IMG/VR virus record: IMGVR_UViG_3300049456_000112
Location: 1 to 55,624 of that record
Source: a virus
Length of the DNA: 55,624 nt
Reading direction: 5' to 3' (one strand)
Part shown: positions 15,813 to 23,904 of the stretch, one piece after another
Position numbering within the stretch: the first letter of the stretch is position 1
Layout of the letters: every line of letters begins with the position of its first letter
The notes under the pieces: generated by a model
What the model saw: the letters and a program-made list of their open reading frames with translations, nothing else
The model's database searches: none
Told to the model about the DNA's origin: nothing
Translations under genes and position numbers: made by a program

Positions 15813-16678
15813 GAGCTGCTCTCCATGACGGTGACCGCGCCGTCCGCCGGGGGCAGGGGAGCCATGACAGACGGCGCGGTCGACGTTCCGGACGCATCAC
15901 TAACCGGATCGTCACTGCCGGCAGTGACGCCGGCAGGATTGGAGAGATTGGCATCGACATGGCCGGCATCGAAGCCGCGCGACGATGCAATGCGGCGCTG
16001 GCCCTTCAGGCGTGCCGCGAGGCTTTCCTTCTGCGGCGTGACATCCTTCGGCTCGATAGGTTCGAACTCGTCCCTGTCGTAAACGCCAGCCAGGACCTCC
16101 GGGAAATGCCGGCGGCAAAAGCCGCGTGCGCCATAGTACCAAAGTTGCTGTTTCGGATCGTTGTCATAGAGCGGCGAGCCCTTGACCTTGCCGTAATCAT
16201 TGCGGCCCTTGATCGCGATCAGCTCCTTCAAGGTCGGCGTCTCGTAATCGAGTTCCTCGGTTTGCCCCTTCGGCAGGCCGAGGATCGTCGCCATCATCTG
16301 ATCGCCTTCGCCCGAGTAGACTGCGCGCAGTTTCTTCTGCAGCGGCGCGCGCGCGTTGATCACGGCAACGATGAGCTGCGCCATGAAGGCGATCTTCTCG
16401 GCGCCGGTCCTCGGGTCCTTAACGAGATAGCTCTGCTCGGCGACGAAGAACGGGTCCATGCCCCAGCGCACGGCGCGCACAACGCAGGCATAGCAAATGC
16501 CCGGCATTCCCTGCATGAACTGCGGCACTGCCGGCCCGGAGATCGCCATCAGCTTGGCCACCTCCATGGCGTCCACGAGCCGCTTGATCTCGATGCCGAA
16601 GCCCGCGTCATCAAGTTCGATGCCGCCGGTAACGACCTTGTCGATTTTTTCTTCGATTTTGTTGAGATCAAACGCCAC
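15809..16678 (-). CDS. recT: RecT-family single-strand annealing protein
   Basis: 289 residues, from GTG 16678. Residues about 20-210 match the RecT/Bet-like family: MQGMPGICYACVVRAVRWGM, then DPFFVAEQSYLV and PLQKKLRAVYSGEGDQ. The C-terminal 70 residues are a disordered Ser/Asp/Pro-rich tail. It anneals single DNA strands exposed by an exonuclease and lies directly after its partner nuclease gene, with one base between genes. Works in phage recombination or end repair. Confidence 0.88.
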   Translation of the reverse strand: MAFDLNKIEEKIDKVVTGGIELDDAGFGIEIKRLVDAMEVAKLMAISGPAVPQFMQGMPGICYACVVRAVRWGMDPFFVAEQSYLVKDPRTGAEKIAFMAQLIVAVINARAPLQKKLRAVYSGEGDQMMATILGLPKGQTEELDYETPTLKELIAIKGRNDYGKVKGSPLYDNDPKQQLWYYGARGFCRRHFPEVLAGVYDRDEFEPIEPKDVTPQKESLAARLKGQRRIASSRGFDAGHVDANLSNPAGVTAGSDDPVSDASGTSTAPSVMAPLPPADGAVTVMESSS

Positions 16679-17620
16679 TTATGCTGCCTCCGCGATCTTC
16701 AATTGCTCATCGAGCACCTTGAGCCGGGTCTCGATGTACTCGGTCTCGGCCTTCGAAATGCCGAAGTACTCACCGGGCTCGCGCCCTGGCCCGGGCCATT
16801 GGCCCGCCTTCATGCACACGCTCATCAAGCGGAGCATGGCGCGGTTCTGCATGCGGCCGAGGGCGAGGTCCTCATCGGGAACCTCGATCACGCGCACGCA
16901 ATACGGCGACGTCTTCTCGACAAAGACCAATGCAAAGCCATCAAAGGGAAGGCCGAGCATCTCACACACTTCCCAGATCAGCGCGCCCTGCTGGTGATAG
17001 GCGTAGCTGCGAAGGCTGCCCTTCAGATCGAGATCGGCGGTGCTGACGGTGGTCTTCAGATCGGCATAGATGCCGTCCGCGCTCGGGATCACGTCAGGCC
17101 GGGCCTTAAGCCAGATGCCGGTATCGGGATCGCGGGCGATGAGCGTTTGCTCAACCGCTCCCTGGAGCAGATCGATCGCCTCCGGCTCGGCGGCGAGGCT
17201 CTTCGCCATGCCTCTGATGGCCTTTACATCGGCGGGCTTAAGCACTGTCCGGCCGGCAAGGGCCATCTGTTTTAGGAAGGCGCGGCATTCGAGCCGATTG
17301 CCTTGCCATGCCACGCCCGCGATCTTCTCGGGCCTCTCTATGAACGAAAGCGAAAAATCATCCTCGCCGAGATAGAGATGATGCGCGGCACGGCCGAGGG
17401 TGAACGCGTCGCTTTCATCCTCATCGTCAATATCGCGCAGCGGATTGTACGGCCACTTTGCATAGAAGTGCTTGGGCGATTTCCGCCAGAGCATGCGGAG
17501 TCCGCTTGAGGACACCGATGGCTCTTTGGTGATGTCCGCCGAGTGGTAAATCGGAAGCGGAATCGCATCGTACCACCCGGCCGCCGTCACCGGCAGCCTG
17601 TTCCATTTAAGACTCTGCAT
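16679..17620 (-). CDS. RecE-like exonuclease (PD-(D/E)XK fold)
   Basis: 313 residues from ATG 17620; in-frame starts further upstream exist but lack ribosome sites. Early residues (YHSADITKEPSVSSSGLRML, then AFTLGRAAHHLYLG) and the catalytic KARPDVI...YADLKTT pair match the RecE/YqaJ-type nucleases. It would degrade one strand at double-strand ends and feed the RecT partner encoded next. First gene of the leftward recombination operon; its promoter should be in 17621-17780. Confidence 0.85.
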   Translation of the reverse strand: MQSLKWNRLPVTAAGWYDAIPLPIYHSADITKEPSVSSSGLRMLWRKSPKHFYAKWPYNPLRDIDDEDESDAFTLGRAAHHLYLGEDDFSLSFIERPEKIAGVAWQGNRLECRAFLKQMALAGRTVLKPADVKAIRGMAKSLAAEPEAIDLLQGAVEQTLIARDPDTGIWLKARPDVIPSADGIYADLKTTVSTADLDLKGSLRSYAYHQQGALIWEVCEMLGLPFDGFALVFVEKTSPYCVRVIEVPDEDLALGRMQNRAMLRLMSVCMKAGQWPGPGREPGEYFGISKAETEYIETRLKVLDEQLKIAEAA

Positions 17621-17741
17621 CCGAATACTCACAACAAAAAACGGCGCGGCCTTTCTTTTGAGGCTCATTGCATTGCTGTGATAGTCCCAAATTTTACATC
17701 GGCCAAAATAATTTAAGTCAATCACCTAGCAGCATTAACTA

Positions 17742-17793
17742 TAACTAATTGACGTAGTGACGCGGCGTTCGCGAATTTTCCTTCGATTAGTTA
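17742..17793. promoter_or_regulatory. Divergent control region with inverted repeat
   Basis: TAACTAAT (17742-17749) and ATTAGTTA (17786-17793) form an 8-bp inverted repeat in an AT-rich gap between the leftward exonuclease/recT unit and the rightward Cro-like gene. A TTGACG (17749-17754) lies between the arms. Likely an operator region of the early switch. Confidence 0.5.
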
Positions 17794-17887
17794 CATCTCT
17801 TTGATGCGTCTCGTTTAACAAGCAGCTTTGTACCAAATGCACACTATAGGACGCTTGACCCGATTTGCGGTGCGCAGATAGCTATGC

Positions 17888-18190
17888 ATGCGCATCGCGA
17901 TTTCCGAGGTTGTTGAGTTTGAGATGGGCGTCCCTGCTGCTCTGAAGCCGCCGCGCGATGCGACGCTTAATTACATCGCCGAAAAGAAACTCTGGGGCGC
18001 CGTGGCAGATGCCTGCGGAATCCAGGAGGGCGCCGTCCGTCTGTGGCGGCAGGTACCGGCCAAACGCGTGCTCCATGTCGAGCGCGCGCTCGGACGACCG
18101 CGCCATCTCATTCGACCCGACCTCTACGGCAAGCTGCCACCCAGGAAGAGAGTCAATCATGGCGAAGAAAGCAAACGACAACCCGAATGA
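17888..18190 (+). CDS. Cro/YdaS-like helix-turn-helix regulator
   Basis: 100 residues from ATG 17888; ATG 17924 is an alternative start. The core (about 30-80) reads LWGAVADACGIQEGAVRLWRQVPAKRVLHVERALG followed by PRHLIRPDLYG when split into its two parts; this is the YdaS/Cro-type HTH with the typical ending at a DLYG-like motif. As first gene of the rightward early unit it is probably the lytic-side repressor. Confidence 0.75.
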   Translation: MRIAISEVVEFEMGVPAALKPPRDATLNYIAEKKLWGAVADACGIQEGAVRLWRQVPAKRVLHVERALGRPRHLIRPDLYGKLPPRKRVNHGEESKRQPE

Positions 18191-18548
18191 GCCCGATGCC
18201 GATGATGTGCGCGGCGCCGTCATCAACATCGAGCAAAGATACACCGAGCTTGCGAGCGAGCGCGGCAGCTACATGCTCAAGTGCCGCAGGATCAGGGAGG
18301 CGATGGCCGGCGATTATGAACACGCCGTCAATCGCGGGATTAGCAAGAAGCTCCTTAAGACCATCATCAAGGAACGTGAGCTGGAGCGCCGGATCGAGAA
18401 CCTCGCGGTTGATCTGGAGCCGGATGAGCGGAGCGAATTGGAGATGCTCGTGGAAAAATTGGGAGATTTTGGCAGCTTGCCATTGGGGCAGGCGGCAATC
18501 TCCCGCGCCGAGGGCGGTACCGATGCGCTGAAGCGAATGGGGGCTTGA
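18159..18548 (+). CDS. GapR/DUF2312-like helical phage protein
   Basis: 129 residues from ATG 18159 (GGAAGAGA ahead). The segment IEQRYTELASERGSYMLKCR, then GISKKLLKTIIKERELERRI, and an ending GDFGSLPLGQAAI, matches a family of rhizobial phage proteins that resemble the nucleoid-binding GapR layout of two helices and a charged coil. It overlaps the upstream HTH gene by 32 bases. DNA binding is inferred. Confidence 0.6.
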   Translation: MAKKANDNPNEPDADDVRGAVINIEQRYTELASERGSYMLKCRRIREAMAGDYEHAVNRGISKKLLKTIIKERELERRIENLAVDLEPDERSELEMLVEKLGDFGSLPLGQAAISRAEGGTDALKRMGA

Positions 18549-18740
18549 AGTTGACCAGCGCGCCGCGCCTCATCGCTACTCTCTGCCCCGCGCCACCTCG
18601 CAACGCGACGCTCCGCAGCGCGCCGCAACGCTCCGCAACGCAAGTTCAACGCCCTGACATCTAATTCCCTCTCACCGCGCACTGCGGCGCTCCGCGCCGC
18701 GACGCAGCGCAACGCAGCGCGACGTAAATTTCACCGAACA
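18549..18740. repeat. Degenerate pentanucleotide CGCNN tract (first copy)
   Basis: No gene. The + strand carries many CGC triplets spaced 5 bases apart (for example cgctccgcagcgcgccgcaa within 18608-18640), giving a 5-base period with variable last two bases. The second half is interrupted by non-repeat sequence. The remaining gap to 18846 is plain AT-richer sequence. Confidence 0.7.
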
Positions 18741-18846
18741 ATAGGAGGCCATCGCCAGAAAAATCTGACTCCCTCTTTTTAAGGCCGCTTCGCACCGCCA
18801 ATCAATGGCATCCGCGAATAAACCCTTAGCAGAAAGAAAAATCTCG

Positions 18847-19404
18847 ATGAGAAACTGTAAAATCAGCATGCAATCAATCACGCCCTATTCACAGAGCCGG
18901 CAGCACGAAACGCCAAAACTCAATGGCGAGACGAACGATGGCCATGAGCTGCGGACATGGCGGGAGAAGTGCAACTACAACAAAGAGGGCTTCCTCTACA
19001 TCCCGGCCATGGCCCTGAAGCAATGCATGGACTCGGCATCCAAGAAGAGCGGCCTGCAAATACCGGGCAAAGGCAAATCGACCTACGCGAAGTATTTCCT
19101 GGCCGACGTGATCTGCGATGCCGACGTGGTGCTGCAGACCAAAAAGGATCAGGTCGACTCTGTGCGGATCAGCGCCAATGTCGATGGCGTGCGCGGGAGT
19201 GGCAAGCGCGTCTGGCGAACCTTCCCGGTGGTACCGAGCTGGTCGGCGGTCGCGCACTTTACGATCCTCGATGATACCGTCAGCAAGGATATCTTTGAGA
19301 CCGTATTCAAGCTCGGCGGCGCCAGCATCGGCATCGGCCGGTTCCGGCCCGAGAAGGGCGGTCTCAATGGTCGATTCCGGCCGACCAAGTTTGAATGGAG
19401 CTGA
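18847..19404 (+). CDS. Conserved phage protein with glycine-rich GRFRP motif
   Basis: 185 residues from ATG 18847 (AGAAAG upstream). The start KISMQSITPYSQSR and the middle NKEGFLYIPAMALKQCMDSA, then IPGKGKSTYAKYF, belong to a family I recognise from many phages, with no assigned function. The C-terminus GGASIGIGRFRPEKGG is a glycine-rich loop that recalls RAMP-type RNA-binding folds, but that likeness is weak. It sits between two CGCNN repeat tracts in the early replication region. Confidence 0.65.
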   Translation: MRNCKISMQSITPYSQSRQHETPKLNGETNDGHELRTWREKCNYNKEGFLYIPAMALKQCMDSASKKSGLQIPGKGKSTYAKYFLADVICDADVVLQTKKDQVDSVRISANVDGVRGSGKRVWRTFPVVPSWSAVAHFTILDDTVSKDIFETVFKLGGASIGIGRFRPEKGGLNGRFRPTKFEWS

Positions 19405-19406
19405 TA

Positions 19407-19883
19407 ATGAGCTTCATCCAACGCTCGGACATCGCCGATCTCAGCCGCAGGATCGTCGCCGCATTGGTCGGTACCAATGATGAAGTCTCCGACACCGCGC
19501 TTTCGCAGGTCGTCGGAGAAACCATTGCGCCCAACTCCTACGCGCTGAAGGCCGCATTCCGCGACCTGCAGCGCGCCGACCCGCCCATCCATTTCCGGCG
19601 CATCAGGCGGGTCGGTTGGAAACGGATGCATGACCCCGATTTGGTCGTACATTCGGAGGCCGACCTGAAGAAGATTGCACGCGGTGCGCGCCGTGGTCGC
19701 AAACGGTTGGGTGATGTTCGGTTCTCCGCGCTCAACAACCAAGATCAGCTCCACGCGGCGCGCAACAACACGCGGTTTGCCGCGATCGAGGATGCGGCGA
19801 CAACGGTCAAGAGCCGGATGCCGTCCAGACTTCCTGATCTCTCCGACGTCATCGCAAGGATCAAGGGTGAACAGGTCACGTAA
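19407..19883 (+). CDS. Hypothetical early protein
   Basis: 158 residues from ATG 19407, with GGAG 9 bases upstream, two bases after the previous stop. The N-terminal part is a helical winged-helix-like region; residues about 85-100 are Arg-rich (ARGARRGRKRLGDVRF). Coupled to the GRFRP protein, so the two may work together. No family recognised. Confidence 0.55.
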   Translation: MSFIQRSDIADLSRRIVAALVGTNDEVSDTALSQVVGETIAPNSYALKAAFRDLQRADPPIHFRRIRRVGWKRMHDPDLVVHSEADLKKIARGARRGRKRLGDVRFSALNNQDQLHAARNNTRFAAIEDAATTVKSRMPSRLPDLSDVIARIKGEQVT

Positions 19884-20283
19884 ATCCGGCGCCCCGCCGC
19901 GCCCCGCAGCACGTCGCTACGCGTCGCGCCACCCCGCAACGCACTGCTTCTCGACGCATCGCATCGCGCCACTGCGCACCACTGCGCATCTCAACGCAAC
20001 GTCCACCGAGATCACCGCCGCAGCGCTGCGCTTCGCCCTGCTTCTCACCACCTCGCGACACAGCTCTCCGCAACGCGTCGCAATGCACCGCAACGTCTGC
20101 CACAAATTGCCGCCGCATCGCCTCGCATCGCTCTGCCTCACCTCGCCTCGCCACGCTCTGCCCCGCAATGCAACGTTTTGCCCCGGATCGCTTTCCCTTC
20201 GCCGCGCCACGCGCCGCCTCTCCACGCCCCGCCCCGCATCGCCCCGCGTGGCAGCTCGCCGCAGCTCATCGCATCGGTTTTGA
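19884..20283. repeat. Degenerate pentanucleotide CGCNN tract (second copy, about 400 bp)
   Basis: No gene. Nearly the whole stretch can be read as 5-base units of the type NCGCN on the + strand (acgca, tcgca, tcgcc, ccgca, acgct and so on), strongly pyrimidine-biased, with few breaks in phase. It runs up to the start of the RuvC-like gene. Long antisense frames here are an effect of the repeat. Confidence 0.8.
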
Positions 20284-20285
20284 AA

Positions 20286-20777
20286 ATGACAGTCGTTTTG
20301 GCATTGGATTTGGCATCAATCAGCGGCTGGGCTCTCGGCGAGCCCGGCGGCACGCCGACGCACGGCTACATCCGATTCGCCGCGCCCGGCTCTTCGCACG
20401 AGGCGATCTTTGCCGCCGCGTGCAGGTGGATGATCGACATGATGGAAAGACGGCCAACGGTTGTTGTCTTTGAGTCGCCGCTCGCGACATCGTTCAAGCG
20501 CGGCAAGACCAACGCGAGCACCACCGGATTGCTCTGGGGACTCCCTGCCGTGATCGGTGCCGTCGCCTACATGTCCGGGTGTTACAACATCAGGAAGGCC
20601 GACACGCGCGATGTCCGCATCCATTTCATCGGAAGCAACCCGCCGCGCGCCAAGGCGAAGGCCATGACGGTGCTGAACTGTCAGCGCCTCGGCTGGAACG
20701 TCACCGACGACAATGAGGCCGACGCGCTCGCGATCTGGCATTTCATGTGCACCATCATCGCGCGGAGCAAATCATGA
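20286..20777 (+). CDS. RuvC-like Holliday junction resolvase
   Basis: 163 residues from ATG 20286. An RNase H-type fold is indicated by LALDLASISGWALG (first catalytic Asp8), VVFESPLA (Glu about 62) and the terminal DDNEADALAIWH acidic cluster. This is the RuvC family plan, slightly shorter than the cellular enzyme. It would cut four-way or branched junctions before packaging. It overlaps the next gene by 4 bases. Confidence 0.82.
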   Translation: MTVVLALDLASISGWALGEPGGTPTHGYIRFAAPGSSHEAIFAAACRWMIDMMERRPTVVVFESPLATSFKRGKTNASTTGLLWGLPAVIGAVAYMSGCYNIRKADTRDVRIHFIGSNPPRAKAKAMTVLNCQRLGWNVTDDNEADALAIWHFMCTIIARSKS

Positions 20778-21052
20778 TCGATTGCCCGTATTGCGCCGGC
20801 AGCGGCAAGGTGAAGTCACGGCCCATTCCGGTGGCGCTCACGCCATTGCAACGGCGCATCTATGAGCTGCTCGCCGCCGTTCCGATCGGTGTCTCAATTG
20901 ATGCTGTTGTTAACCGTGTCTATGTCGATGGCGCACCGCCCAATGCGAGAAACTCGGTATGGGTAACGATCATCAACGCCAACAAACGGCTAGAGCCGTT
21001 CCAGCAAAGAATAATCGCAAAACGCGGCTGGTGCAGTCTGAAGACGATCTGA
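20774..21052 (+). CDS. Small CxxC plus winged-helix protein
   Basis: 92 residues from ATG 20774 (ATGA overlap). It begins CPYCAGSGKV, a half zinc-finger/DnaJ-type knuckle, and continues with a winged-helix-like region (TPLQRRIYELLAAVPIGVSI, then NSVWVTIINANKRL). Probably binds DNA. Gene order suggests a helper in replication control. Confidence 0.6.
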   Translation: MIDCPYCAGSGKVKSRPIPVALTPLQRRIYELLAAVPIGVSIDAVVNRVYVDGAPPNARNSVWVTIINANKRLEPFQQRIIAKRGWCSLKTI

Positions 21053-21074
21053 TGGCGAGCTGGGGGGCCGGCAG

Positions 21075-21785
21075 GTGCTTTTCTATCAACATAACATCGC
21101 GGACTGGATGGACGGGACGGAAAGTCTCGATGCCGAGCCGTACCGCACCTATCACGTCATCTGTCAACTCATCTATCAGAACGAAGAGCCGATCTGCAAC
21201 AATGAACACGGAATCGCAGGACGTTGTAAGCAATCTCTCAAGACGTATCGAACCGCGCTCGCCATGTTGATCAAGCTTGGAAAGTTGACGCTTCAGGACG
21301 GCCGCATCGCCAATGTTCGCGCCGAAAAAGAGCTGAAGAAAGTCGATGTGCGTCGCATCAATAGCGCGCGCGGCGGCAAGAACAGTGCAGGCGTGCCCAA
21401 GATGCGCGGTAAGCCATTGAAAGGTAACGGGCAGGCAACAGTGACACTGTCCGCTGTGAACAGTCTAAAAGACAATACAAGACAAGAAGATACAATAAAG
21501 GATTCAGACGCTCACGCGTCTGACGATGGCTGGCCGGCCGATTATGGCGATGTCTTCTGGAAACTATACCCGAACAAGGTCGGCAAGCCGAAGGCGCTCA
21601 TCAAGCTCGCCGCCTGTCGCAAGCGCGGCATCACTTGGTCTGAAGTTATCGAAGGACTGCGCCGCTATGTTCGCGACAAACCGCCGGACAGGCCATGGCT
21701 CAATCCCGAAACATTCATCAATCAGGAGCGATGGGGGGATCAACCCGCGCTTCCGTTGGGCCGTAACCCGACGAGCATCCTATGA
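21075..21785 (+). CDS. DUF1376-like replication protein
   Basis: 236 residues from GTG 21075 (GGGGGG upstream). The N-terminus (FYQHNIADWMDGTESLDAEP, then YRTYHVICQLIYQNEEP) matches DUF1376 of phage replication proteins related to the YdaU type; the middle is Lys/Gly-rich, and the C-terminal part (about 150-225) resembles a DnaT/helicase-loader-like region with FWKLYPNKVGKPKA. It precedes the primase-helicase genes, so a loader or initiator role is likely. Confidence 0.7.
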   Translation: MLFYQHNIADWMDGTESLDAEPYRTYHVICQLIYQNEEPICNNEHGIAGRCKQSLKTYRTALAMLIKLGKLTLQDGRIANVRAEKELKKVDVRRINSARGGKNSAGVPKMRGKPLKGNGQATVTLSAVNSLKDNTRQEDTIKDSDAHASDDGWPADYGDVFWKLYPNKVGKPKALIKLAACRKRGITWSEVIEGLRRYVRDKPPDRPWLNPETFINQERWGDQPALPLGRNPTSIL

Positions 21786-22081
21786 CGGCAGATCAGGCCA
21801 TCGATCTCCTCGCGCGTGTTGGTGCTGATCCGCACGGATTTAGCGGCACCAAATTCTTTCGCTGTCCGATGTGCTCACATCTGCGGCGAAAAAAAACAAA
21901 CCGCTGCCTGTCGATCCGATCCGAAGCCTCCGAATTTTTCTTCCGTTGTTTTCACTGCGACTTCAAAGGGAGCTATCGCTATGACGCTGTCCGTCGCAAC
22001 GATCGAGTTTTTCGAGCGCCGAGGCATCTCGCCGGATTTGATCAGTCGATTCGAGATATATACGGGCGCCCGCGACGCTAA
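21782..22081 (+). CDS. Stand-alone primase zinc-binding domain
   Basis: 99 residues starting in the stop of the previous gene (ATGA). Cys28/Cys31 (CPMC) and Cys56/Cys59 (CFHC) give the zinc ribbon found at the N-terminus of CHC2/T7 gp4-type primases. The toprim-helicase that normally follows in the same chain starts separately at 21981 in another frame, overlapping by about 100 bases. An A8 run (21889-21896) lies inside the domain, but both Cys pairs are in this frame, so it is not the joining point. Confidence 0.7.
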   Translation: MTADQAIDLLARVGADPHGFSGTKFFRCPMCSHLRRKKTNRCLSIRSEASEFFFRCFHCDFKGSYRYDAVRRNDRVFRAPRHLAGFDQSIRDIYGRPRR

Positions 22082-23456
22082 CGGAACCGTGGTCGCGAAC
22101 GCGCGCGGCCGGGTGATCGTGTTTCCGTTTGTCGAGCATGGCAATATCGTGAACGAAAAATATCGCGGCCCACAGAAATCGTTCTGGCATCGCAAGGGCG
22201 GCAAGCGAACATTCTGGAATGTTGATGCTCTCGACGATCCGGCGCTCGAAACCGGACTTCAGCCCTTGGTGATCACCGAGGGCATTGAGGATGCGCTCTC
22301 GGCGATCGAATGCGGATATCCATTGACTGTGTCGGTCCCTGACGGGGCGCCGCCGGAAAGCGCGGAGCCATTGCCAGTGCTAAACCCGGAAGCCGAGAAG
22401 AGCGGCAAGTTTGAGTTCATGTGGCACAACCGCGATCGACTCCGGCGCGTGCGACGCTTCATCATTGCAACCGATAGCGACGGTCCGGGACAACGGCTCG
22501 CGGCCGAGATGGTGCGCCGGCTTGCCGCCGGCCGATGCCAGTTTGTGACTTATCCGGACGGCTGCAAGGATTTGAATGATGTCCTCGTACAATACGGACG
22601 CGATGCCGTCATCGCCGTGCTCCGCGATGCCAAGCCCTACCCCGTGCGGGGGCTGTACCGGCTCTCGGAATATCCCTCGCTTGCGCCAATCGAGCCGGTG
22701 TCGGTTGGTTGGTCACTCTTTGACGGCGAATGCGATGGCAACGGTTGGATGAAGTTGTTTGCGGGTGAGTTTGTGGTCGTCACCGGCGTTCCGAGTCACG
22801 GCAAATCCACCTGGACGCTCAATCTGCTTTACAACCTCGCGCGAGATCATGGCTGGCGATCGGCGATCTTTTCGCCGGAGATGCCGACCGTACCGTTCCT
22901 GCGTGACAAGCTGCGCCGGATCATCGGGGTGGTCGAAGATGAGCCCGACGAATTTATCGAGAGGCATTTCGTCTTCATCGATCATGATCCGACCGACAAT
23001 GACGACGACGATGTGACGCTCGAATGGATCATCGACAAGGCACGCGACGCGGTGCTGCGCGACGGCATCAGGGTGCTCGTCATCGATCCCTGGAACGAGG
23101 TCGAGCACGCGCGCCAGCGCGATGAGAGCATGGCCGAATATATCGGCCGCGCCATCCGCATGCTTAAGCGTTTTGCCCGGCAATATGAGGTCGTGGTGAT
23201 TGTGCTCGCGCACCCGACGAAGGATGTATTCGATCGGGGCAACCTGCGAAAGCCGACGCTCTATGACATCGATGGATCGGCGCACTGGTTTAACAAGCCA
23301 GACCACGGCATCGTCATCTGGCGTGATCCGGTCGCGAGCGAGGCCATCATTTCGATTTCGAAAGTGAGGTTTGAGCAGACAGGTTATCGCGGCGATATCA
23401 GGATGCGCTTCAGCGCGATGTCACAACGATTCATGTCGCTTGATCCGGGGCCGTAA
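21981..23456 (+). CDS. Primase (toprim)-helicase, T7 gp4/DnaB-like
   Basis: 491 residues from ATG 21981 (GGGAG 7 bases upstream). A toprim-type part (about 30-200: VITEGIEDALSAIECG, IIATDSDGPGQR, DLNDVL) is followed by a RecA-fold helicase (about 225-480) with Walker A GVPSHGKST, Walker B VLVIDPWNE and the later motif VVVIVLAHPTKD. Makes primers and unwinds DNA at the fork. It lacks its own zinc ribbon, which is encoded by the preceding overlapping gene. Confidence 0.9.
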   Translation: MTLSVATIEFFERRGISPDLISRFEIYTGARDANGTVVANARGRVIVFPFVEHGNIVNEKYRGPQKSFWHRKGGKRTFWNVDALDDPALETGLQPLVITEGIEDALSAIECGYPLTVSVPDGAPPESAEPLPVLNPEAEKSGKFEFMWHNRDRLRRVRRFIIATDSDGPGQRLAAEMVRRLAAGRCQFVTYPDGCKDLNDVLVQYGRDAVIAVLRDAKPYPVRGLYRLSEYPSLAPIEPVSVGWSLFDGECDGNGWMKLFAGEFVVVTGVPSHGKSTWTLNLLYNLARDHGWRSAIFSPEMPTVPFLRDKLRRIIGVVEDEPDEFIERHFVFIDHDPTDNDDDDVTLEWIIDKARDAVLRDGIRVLVIDPWNEVEHARQRDESMAEYIGRAIRMLKRFARQYEVVVIVLAHPTKDVFDRGNLRKPTLYDIDGSAHWFNKPDHGIVIWRDPVASEAIISISKVRFEQTGYRGDIRMRFSAMSQRFMSLDPGP

Positions 23457-23461
23457 CCAAC

Positions 23462-23731
23462 ATGCTGAAGCCGCAAAACATCGTCCAGGCCGCCGAGGCC
23501 GATCTTGCGCGCCGCAATCACAACGCGCGCGAGGCCGAGCTTGCCGATCCGAGCTATGAGCCATACGCATTTCACCGATTGCATGTCCGAAGGGCAGGCG
23601 ACGCGCGCGAGCTGCTCATCCTTGCGCTCATGGACTCCGGGATGGCCGCGAAGACCGCGAAGAGCAATACGAGGCTGATCTATGGCGACGCCGGATTGCT
23701 TCTTTCCGCCATACGCGAGTCGGCGCCATGA
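23462..23731 (+). CDS. Small helical protein after the helicase
   Basis: 89 residues, helical, charged; ARELLILALMDSGMAAKTAK is the longest conserved-looking stretch. Its end overlaps the next start by 4 bases. No family recognised; probably an early or replication accessory protein. Confidence 0.55.
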   Translation: MLKPQNIVQAAEADLARRNHNAREAELADPSYEPYAFHRLHVRRAGDARELLILALMDSGMAAKTAKSNTRLIYGDAGLLLSAIRESAP

Positions 23732-23904
23732 AACCGGCCGAATTGCGCATATCGCGCGAACTTGCATTGCGCCTTGGTGCCATCGATCCGGAAACGATGG
23801 CGCACTATCGCGAGATGCGCGATGCGGGCCAGATGCTCTTGCGCGAGCCGGAAACGGGGAGGCCGATGTTCTGGCCAAAGGTCCTCCCGACATCGTCGTC
23901 TTAG
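23728..23904 (+). CDS. 58-residue hypothetical protein
   Basis: Reads MKPAELRISRELALRLGAID... and ends LPTSSS. Starts in the previous stop (ATGA) and ends overlapping, tail to tail, the stop of the TetR gene on the other strand. Helical; function unknown. Confidence 0.55.
   Translation: MKPAELRISRELALRLGAIDPETMAHYREMRDAGQMLLREPETGRPMFWPKVLPTSSS

Noticed and set aside
15959-17275. 438-residue + strand frame over recT and the exonuclease
   Set aside because: Antisense to two well-supported genes; no motif and no ribosome site.
19876-20225. Open frames within the CGCNN tract (both strands)
   Set aside because: They translate to Arg/Ala/Cys-rich low-complexity strings produced by the 5-base repeat, without ribosome sites.
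21889-21896. A8 run as a frameshift site joining primase domains
   Set aside because: Both Cys pairs of the zinc ribbon are in the same frame on either side of the run, so a shift there would destroy the domain.
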